Source of the DNA: Adiantum capillus-veneris
Lineage: Eukaryota > Streptophyta > Polypodiopsida > Polypodiales > Pteridaceae
Assembly: GCA_014529385.2 (NCBI GenBank)
Contig: CM043949.1
Location: forward strand, 142,299,858-142,363,857
Direction of reading: 5' to 3'
Length of the DNA stretch: 64,000 bases
Positions 57,683-64,000 of the stretch are shown here, piece after piece; the stretch's first letter is position 1, and every line of letters begins with the position of its first letter. The position numbers and the translations under genes are program-made. Below the pieces are notes generated by a model. The model made no database searches. It was not told where the DNA came from and saw only the letters and a list, made by a program, of their open reading frames with translations.

Positions 57683-58745
57683 TCTTTGACAAAGATTCTA
57701 TACCATCCTTTAATGCCAAAAAATCCTCGAATCTCACTGACCGTTTTGGGTTGTGCCCAGTCTATTATATCTTTAATCTTTGAGGGGTCTACTGAGATTC
57801 CTTCAGGGTTTATTATAAAACGAAGATAACTGACTTCTGGTGTGGAGAACACACATTTACTCATCTTGGCATGTAACTGATGTTGGCGTAGAAGATGGAG
57901 TACTTTACGACATGGTCTTCATGCTCTTGTTCATCCTTAGAATATACAAGGATATCATCGAAAAACACCAACACAAAATCATCCAGATATTCTCTGAATA
58001 TATCCTGCATGAGACGGTTAAAAGTGGCTGGAGCATTCGTAAGACCAAAGGGAAACACTATGAATTCATAATGCCCATACCGGGTGCTGAAAGCAGTTTT
58101 GTAAATATCTGCCTTCTTAATCCAGATTTGGTGGTAACCTGATCTGAGATCAATTTTTGTGAATACCTTGGCTCCATGTAACCTATCAAGCAATTCATCG
58201 ACGCGAGGAATGGGGTACTTATTCTTTACTGATACCTGGTTAAGCCCCCTATAATCAATGCAAAGACGTAAGGATCCATCCTTCTTCTTTTGGAATAGAA
58301 CAGGTGCTCCCCAAGGTGAAATGCTTGGCCTTATGAATCCCTGCTCAATAAGCTAACGAAGCTGTTCTTTTAATTCAATAGCTTCAGGGAGGGACATTTT
58401 GTAGGGTCTTTTTGAAATTGGCTCACTTCCTAGAAAGGTTTCAATTTCGTGGTCTATATCTCTGGGAGGAGGTAAATTCGAAAGATCTTTCGAAAATATA
58501 TCCGAAAATTCTTTAAGCCATTCTGGAGTTGGGTTGTCCCTTGAATCATCTGCCTTATTAAGTTTTACTACAAAGATCTGTTGCCCTTTACGTAACCCCT
58601 TCAGAAGTTGACTAGCCTTGACTAAATGAGCCTTAGGCTTCCCGTTTAATCCTTGTACTAATGTTTCTTCACCTAAGTGATTTTTGAAGGTTAAGTTCCC
58701 TTGAGCACAGTGAATTTGAGCTTGATTTTTGATTAGCCAATCCAT
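57683..58745 (-). pseudogene. pol: Element D protease end and RT
   Basis: 58745-58353 covers LGMDWLIK-type sequence and the RT approach (DIDHEIETFLG; KRPYKMS) up to an in-frame TAG at 58355-58353. The frame resumes through [17 protein letters not shown] and [11 protein letters not shown] to [10 protein letters not shown] (near 58040) and the FFDD active site near 57968. A frame change near 57865 leads to a last piece (57864-57683) ending at the TIR-2 junction. Upstream, a TGA near 58784-58782 separates it from gag-protease. Confidence 0.9.
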
Positions 58746-59954
58746 TCCTAGGATACCATCATAGATTCCTACTGGAAGAGTTCAAAAGTAGGATGAAGTC
58801 AGGGTTCCCCCTAGTTCAAACTCAACTTTCCCAGCTGTAAATTGAGATAGAACTTCTTTCCCATTTGCTAGCTCTACTACTAATTTCTTGGTAGGATATT
58901 GGTTCAATTTAAGTTTCCTTAAACATTTAGGAGAGAGAAAAGAGTGTGTGCTGCCACAATCTATAAGTAGTTCAAATTTTTCACCTTCTCTGTTTGTAGT
59001 GGTTTGGATGACAGCATACTGTTGCCGAGCTCCAGGGTTATCAATGGCGGCAAATAGAGTAGCTCTTTCATCTTCCTCATCCTGCAAGGTAGGCTCTCCT
59101 ACTGTAGCATAAGTTGTGGCTCCTCTACCTCTTTCTCTGCCTCGTCCTCTATTGTCTCTAGCTCTTTGATTATTTCCTTGTCCTATTTGAGTCTGAGAAG
59201 GGGTTCCGGTAGCAATTTGAGGATTGTTCCCCTCAGGACATTGACTCCTGTAGTGTCCCATTCTATTGCATCCATAGCATCTAATGTTCGGGAAAGTCTG
59301 CTCTATAGTGGCTGCAGCTGACACTGCCCTCCGTTGACCTCCTTGATTATAATTACCCCTTGCTCTTCCTCTAAAGTTATTGTAGTTGTAATAGTTCCTG
59401 GCAGGAGGATTTCCTTCAGATGCAAGTGGTTTAGCTCTTAGAAGAGCATCTTGAATAGAGGTGGTTCTCATAGCTTCCAGCCGGTTACTCAAAGGTTTGT
59501 TTAAACCCTGACAGAAGCGAGAAATCTGTTGTTCCATAGTCATTGGTGGTGTGTAACGTCGTAAAGACACATATTTGGTGTAATATTCTTCCAAAGTAAT
59601 CCCTAACTGTTTGAGGGCGAAGAACTCATTCATCTTGATAGCTTGGTGAGCTGGAGGAAGATATCTTTCTTTCACTGCCTGCTTCATTCTTTCCCAAGAG
59701 GGACTAATTGAAGGATTATCTCTACAGTATTGTTTCGACCAGAATTTGGCATTTCTGGTGAGTTGAAACATTCCTAACATTTCTTGATTCTCTGAAGCAG
59801 TTCCTGCTGCCAAGAAATAATCATCCATGGCGTCGAGCCATGCTTCAACATCACGTTCTAAGTTGGTTCCTTCTCCCTTGAAAGTTGAGAGTTGAACTTG
59901 TTTTAACAGTAGTTTCTTTTCCTGGGTGGGAGTATAGAGACTTTTGGCACTTCC
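58746..59954 (-). pseudogene. gag: Element D Gag and protease
   Basis: The open frame runs from about 59968 without an ATG until 59828. It encodes LSTFKGEGTNLERDVEAWL and a capsid domain (FWSKQYCRDNPSISPSWERM), a Gly/Arg-rich stretch, a CCHC knuckle CYGCNRMGHYRSQC near 59282-59241, and an aspartic protease with LIDCGSTHSFLSP, Cys taking the usual Ser place after the catalytic Asp. It ends at TGA near 58782. The missing start is explained if the upstream exon (60724-60236) is spliced to 59954. Confidence 0.87.
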
Positions 59955-60235
59955 CTGAGTTTGTAATTAATGAAAATGCTTTAGTGATTACACTACTTTT
60001 TTTTTGTCATGCAAGTTCTCTAATTTATATACTTTTTTAAAACACTAAAAACAGAAATCTGACAATCATCATCACCATTTCAATTTAAACTACACAAGCA
60101 TGTCATAAAACCATGATATATACAAAGGTTGATACAACACTGACTCCTACTATGCACAAGATAGGCTCATACTATATACAAGATGGACTCATGCTATATA
60201 CAATGTGTGATTCCCTAAATCAACATCCTCTTTAC
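59955..60235 (-). other. Candidate 281-nt intron in element D
   Basis: On the minus strand it starts GTAAAGAGG (60235) and ends ACAAACTCAG (59955). It is AT-rich and has stops in all the relevant frames. Both junctions are phase 0, so removing it fuses the upstream 163 codons to gag in frame. It is a prediction without transcript evidence. Confidence 0.5.
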
Positions 60236-60724
60236 CACTGGTGGGTCTGACAGGGGATCAAAAAAGATGACGTCTTTTGGTCCCTTAAACGTTGGGCCTA
60301 CCCTCATGGGCCTGATCCTACCTGGGTATATTACTGTGGCTACCTGATCATAGACCCACTGATTTTGTAACACTTCTATCTCATCTACAACAATGGTATG
60401 ATCTGGATCTTTAGTCCCATTGAAGAAGAAAACTTCGATGGTCCGAAGTGTTTCTGCCCACTTGAGTCTTTTTAGATTGAGTGTCAACCCTTCTAACTGT
60501 CTCGCATCAATCAAGAAAATTCTGCCAAACTGTGACCAGCTGATTCCCCATGTATGTGGAGGGGAAAACATTAAATCTAACAATTGCATGATTCTCTTGC
60601 GGAGTACAAAGTTGTTGGAGCTGCAAGCAGCCTCGAACATGATGTTGAAAATCACAAACTTTTGGTAAGCTTGGCGAATATTTTCCTGTATTGATAGGGA
60701 AATTCTCATTTCACTATAGACCAT
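60236..60724 (-). CDS. Element D upstream ORF, possible first gag exon (unknown fold)
   Basis: Begins with ATG (60724-60722) only 75 bases after the primer site. The plain open frame is 169 codons; 163 remain if the donor at 60235 is used. It contains IQENIRQAYQKFVIFNIMFEA, a Cys/Ser segment, TLNLKRLKWAETLRTIEVFFF and a proline-rich end. No known domain is recognised and it has no zinc knuckle or signal peptide. It has no stop although other D genes have several. It may be the N-terminal part of Gag or a separate accessory protein. Confidence 0.55.
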
Positions 60725-60798
60725 AATTAAAAATGCAATACAGCTTGTGCCTATTTCCCAACTTTTACCCTCCTAAGGTCAGGATCTTATTAAACCAT

Positions 60799-60810
60799 GC
60801 TCTGATACCA
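60799..60810 (-). promoter_or_regulatory. Element D primer-binding site (tRNA-Met)
   Basis: Minus-strand TGGTATCAGAGC, two bases inside the LTR end at 60813. Confidence 0.93.
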
Positions 60811-60812
60811 CT

Positions 60813-60972
60813 TGTAAGGTCTCCAACCCGCCGACACCAAAAGCGGGATGGTCCCATTGACAGGTCTCTAGGTCTACTAAAGTCAAAGTCTTTAAACAAA
60901 AACAAATTCCAGGGAATTCACCCTTACCATTGGCAATGGTTTAGGTTTATAGCCCTAGAAGAGACCTAGTCA
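60813..60972 (-). repeat. Element D 5' LTR, inner end only
   Basis: Plus-strand start TGTAAGGTCTCC. It is interrupted by copia-2 at 60973; the remainder lies right of the window. 60871-60972 matches 46247-46351. Confidence 0.85.
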
Positions 60973-61164
60973 TGTTGGGGTATAAAGCCCAATGTGGTCG
61001 CCCAGGTAAGTGGGCGGGCCGCCAGGTATGTACACATATTCTTTTGTTTAAACCTAATAAGAACTCACTATGCTCTACACATTTCAATAGAGTGAGTTCA
61101 CCATATCGTCGTGCTCTTCTTCTCTCACTCTCTCTCGCGTCGCACTTCCGCTCATACTCCTTCA
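60973..61164 (+). repeat. Copia-2 5' LTR
   Basis: 192 bp, TGTTGGGG...CCTTCA, collinear with both copia-1 LTRs. Confidence 0.97.
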
Positions 61165-61166
61165 AC

Positions 61167-61178
61167 TGGTATCAGAGC
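61167..61178 (+). promoter_or_regulatory. Copia-2 primer-binding site (tRNA-Met)
   Basis: TGGTATCAGAGC two bases after the LTR. Confidence 0.95.
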
Positions 61179-62253
61179 TCAGATCGAGGCTCGGGGCAGC
61201 ACTACAGGAGGCTAGAGTCACCAGCTCAGATTGGAGTGAAATTCGACAGGCGAAGACACGGCCCCAAATCCTCTGGGTAGATCCGAAGGGCTCAGTGTTC
61301 TCAGATATTCATTCTGAGGTCATCTCGGCCACCGTTCGGCTTCGACAAAGGTCTGCGCACGCCATTTTCGACTACGTGGTCTCGGCGGGTGCAGATCTGA
61401 CTCTGCAAATTTGGGGTTTTTTTCGGCCTACAACTGTAGGTGCTGAGGATATCGACACTCCCAGAGTGTTGATTTGTGGCTGTCTACACATCGAAGGACG
61501 GCTCACAGTTCTTGAAGGCGTGTCACATACGACACGGGCGCATCTACACACAGACTGTAGGTGACATCCACTAGTTCATCAGGTAGCTTGTGTTTGCTGC
61601 TTGATATTCTAGATTTCATCCTGACATTGCAGGTACTTCCACATGGGATGTATTGTCAGAGATGATGTATGTTTGTTGAGGGTTTGCTGGCTGTGAGTCA
61701 CGCAGCAAACAACCGCCGCAGCGGTTAAAACATACAGTGGGAAATTTGTGGATGTATGACGTTGTGGGAAGTCTATGTACTGTCAGATTTACTGCAGCCT
61801 TTGTTGAGGGTCGAGTGAGGTTTTATTGAGCTAGGGGATTCTTGAATGTTGAGATCTTTTCGGTGATACAGGTCTTGGAGCGATCCCTTGAGCACCCTTA
61901 GATAGGCAGCTAGGATGTATTCACTTTGAGTTAGACAATTGGGATTGCATCTTTGCTTTATTGCCGTTGAGGCATTGTTGCAGTCTATGCTTATAGGATA
62001 GTGAGAGACAGTACAGCTGCAGGACAGGTTTACCCGCAGCTTATAGTGTCAGAGAGACAGTGTTTTTTGAGCTATTTTTTGGTCTGTTTTTAGTACACCA
62101 GAGCCATTTTACAAAGGAGACTCTGCCAAAATTTTTGCAGAATCTGAAGCTTTCTTGGTTCATTTGACAGGTTGATATTGGTTCAGAGGTTAGTTTACAA
62201 GGGAAACACTGCCGAATTTTTCCCAGAAAAGTAAACTACTGTGAAGTGTAGCT
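61179..62253 (+). other. Copia-2 leader
   Basis: About 1.07 kb, collinear with the copia-1 leader but with ~90 bp extra near 61205-61300. No conserved frame. Confidence 0.85.
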
Positions 62254-64000
62254 ATGGCTGGATCATAGGACACTGCTCTTTACAATATCAAGAAGCTGGA
62301 TGGAACCGATTTCCCATTGTGCAAGAAGCAGATTTGGCACGTGTTGGTACAAAAGAAGCAGATAAAACCTATAAAGCCCAAGGGGATAAAACCAGAAGAT
62401 ATGGACGAAGATTAATGGAGCGAAATGGATGAATTGGCACTTTCTACCATTATGTTGACTTTGGCAGAAAGCGTTTACTTCAATGTAGCAGACGAGATGT
62501 CGGCTTATCAAGCATGGTTAAAGCTGAGTGATCTTTATGTGAAGGAGAGTGCAGCTTCACAGGTATACTGGCTTAAGAAGCTTGTTGACTTGAAGATGAA
62601 AGAAGGGACACCTATGTCCAATCATCTGAATGAATTTAACACAATCTACAGTCAGTTGTCAGCTCAAGGTGTCAAGTTTGATGAACCTGTTAGAGCTATG
62701 TTCTTGTTGATCACATTGCTGGAAAGTTGGGACACTTTTCGCACAGCTTTGAGTAATTATGCACCTCTAGATGGTTTGAATATAGCAGGTGTAGAAGGAA
62801 GTCTGCTTACTGAAGAAACCAATAGAAAGACAATGGACAAAGGCAAAGGAACAGCCTTAGTTGTCAGGGGAAGGACCAAAGAAAAGTACAAAGGTGGAAA
62901 GAGGAATCAGTCTCGTAGCAAGTCCCGTAGTGCTAAAGGCAAGAGTGACGTAGAATGCTACCATTGTGGCAAGAAGGGTCACATGAAAAGAGACTGCAGA
63001 GAATGGAAAGCAGAAAAAGGCAAAGAGAAAGCTGAAGACCATGGTGAGAAGAACAAGTCCTCAGTAAAGATTCAAGAAATAAATGTGACAAACACTGTTG
63101 CAGAGGATGACAGTCTAGTGTCAGGAGACATCTACTTCTTGAAGAATACAATGGACTCAGCTCTTCTTACAGCATCTGATGGAAATGCACTGAGTGACTG
63201 GATTATAGACTCAGGGGCATCACTTCATGTGTCTCCAAACAAGGAGTGGTTTACTTCTTATGTGACCACTAAAGATCATGTTCGGCTAGGCAATGGGCAG
63301 ACATGTGAGATCTTAGGTGTTGGAGATGTTCAATTGAAGTTTCAGAATGGCTCTTCTTTCACACTGAAGAATGTGAGATATGTTCCCGCAATTACAAAGA
63401 GCTTGATCAGCACAGGTTTACTTGATGATGTTGGCTACGTCACCACTTTTGGACAGAACATGTGGAAGATATCCAAGGGTTCTATGAAAGTAGCACATGG
63501 AGTAAAGTCTGGAGGACTTTACATGATTTATGTATCAAATGTATTTAAAAATGTAATCGATGTAACCGAGTAGCCGAACGTTTCTTTGTGGCATAGCCGG
63601 TTAGGACATATGTCCAAGAAGGGAATGGAAATCTTGTCTCGTTCTGGTTATTTGCCTGGCTTTTCATTTAATGATTTTGAATTTTGTGAACATTGTCTGT
63701 ATGGTAAGCAAACACAGCAGCCACATAAGCATAGAAGCAGTAGAAGAGATACACAGTTGGCACTTGTTCATAGTGATTTGTGTGGACCTATGCCTAACCT
63801 ATCTCTAGGGGGAGCTTCTTACTTTATGACATTTATAGATGATTACTCAAGGAAAGTATGGGTTTACTTTCTCAAGCACAAGGATGAAGCGTTTAGTGTT
63901 TTCAAAACGTTTGTGACACTTGTGGAGAATCAGAGTGGCAAGAAGCTTAAATGCTTACGCACTGACAATGGTGGAGAGTATGTTTCAAAGGCCTTTCAGG
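62254..64000 (+). pseudogene. gag-pol: Copia-2 Gag-Pol (partial, three stops)
   Basis: The ATG at 62254 equals the copia-1 start, but codon 5 is TAG (62266-62268, CAG in copia-1). A TAA follows at 62413-62415 (GAA in copia-1). The frame is then open from 62425 to TAG 63571-63573 (CAG in copia-1), covering Gag, the CCHC knuckle CYHCGKKGHMKRDC near 62956, and the intact protease site WIIDSGASLH near 63200, where copia-1 is damaged. After the last stop the integrase zinc domain and the first part of the core (HSDLCGP; RTDNGGEY near 63960) run to the window edge. Confidence 0.94.

Larger units (their letters stand above)
46247..60972 (-). mobile_element. Chromovirus D (Ty3/gypsy), minus strand, with two nested insertions
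   Basis: Read on the minus strand: 5' LTR (60813-60972 visible, then copia-2), primer site (60799-60810), upstream exon-like ORF, gag, protease, RT (split by TIR-2), RNase H, integrase, chromodomain, polypurine tract and 3' LTR (49996 down to 46247). LTR ends TGTAAGG...CCTTACA are inverted repeats. The two LTRs share ~100 bp (46247-46351 with 60871-60972), which ties both ends to one element. Several stops make it non-functional. Confidence 0.88.
60973..64000 (+). mobile_element. Copia-2, Ty1/copia element running off the right edge
   Basis: 5' LTR, primer site, leader and gag-pol in the same order and nearly the same sequence as copia-1. Inserted in the LTR of D; the five bases before it are agtca, so a matching agtca after its 3' LTR is predicted outside the window. 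Three stops in gag-pol make it non-autonomous. Confidence 0.96.

Noticed and set aside
60236-60724. Envelope-like gene
   Set aside because: It lies 5' of gag, has no signal peptide or transmembrane segment, and env-like genes of plant elements lie 3' of pol.

Overview
The window looks like intergenic DNA from a large, repeat-rich plant nuclear genome. The evidence is intact or broken plant-type LTR retrotransposons (Ty1/copia with an initiator-tRNA-Met primer site, chromodomain-bearing Ty3/gypsy, and a Tat-like Ty3/gypsy with a second RNase H), long LTRs, nesting, many dinucleotide microsatellites, and no recognisable host gene, tRNA or rRNA. Nothing fixes the species. A gymnosperm, fern, lycophyte or large-genome angiosperm would all fit.

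Layout from left to right. 1-~1000: minus-strand end of an LTR, with primer site, from a Tat-like element whose body lies off the left edge. ~1001-2763: unassigned DNA. 2764-4162 and 9575-10942: two halves of a decayed Ty3/gypsy element (A), split by a complete Ty1/copia element (copia-1, 4168-9569, 192-bp LTRs, 5-bp target duplication). 10943-13362: unassigned. 13363-19467: a 6.1-kb non-coding element with terminal inverted repeats (TIR-1) and an array of large palindromes. 19560-36158: a tandem Tat-like arrangement (LTR1 remnant, pol, LTR2, pre-gag ORFs, gag, pol, LTR3) in which two element bodies share the middle LTR. 36159-43594: a decayed chromovirus (C). 43595-46246: a gag-bearing remnant with no pol, with a 34-G tract where a polypurine tract would sit. 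46247-60972 (minus): a chromovirus (D) with a ~3.75-kb LTR containing a 151-bp tandem array. D is interrupted in RT by a second TIR element (TIR-2, 52008-57682) and in its 5' LTR by a second copia copy (copia-2, 60973 to the right edge).

How the parts relate. Each retroelement supplies its own promoter and polymerase through LTR, primer site, gag, protease, RT/RNase H, integrase and polypurine tract. The two TIR elements carry no transposase and would need one supplied in trans. Nesting gives relative ages: A predates copia-1; D predates TIR-2 and copia-2. The Tat-like LTRs are nearly identical apart from small indels, so that insertion looks recent.

The features I find most unusual are: (i) two tandem-homologous ORFs upstream of gag in the Tat-like element, separated by a 58-nt GT-AG segment whose removal would join them in frame; (ii) a 163-codon ORF just after the primer site of chromovirus D that a predicted 281-nt GT-AG intron would join in frame to an otherwise ATG-less gag; (iii) the paired TIR elements with variable palindrome arrays and no target duplication longer than 1 bp. 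All splicing and family statements are inferences from reading the sequence; no alignment or search was run.
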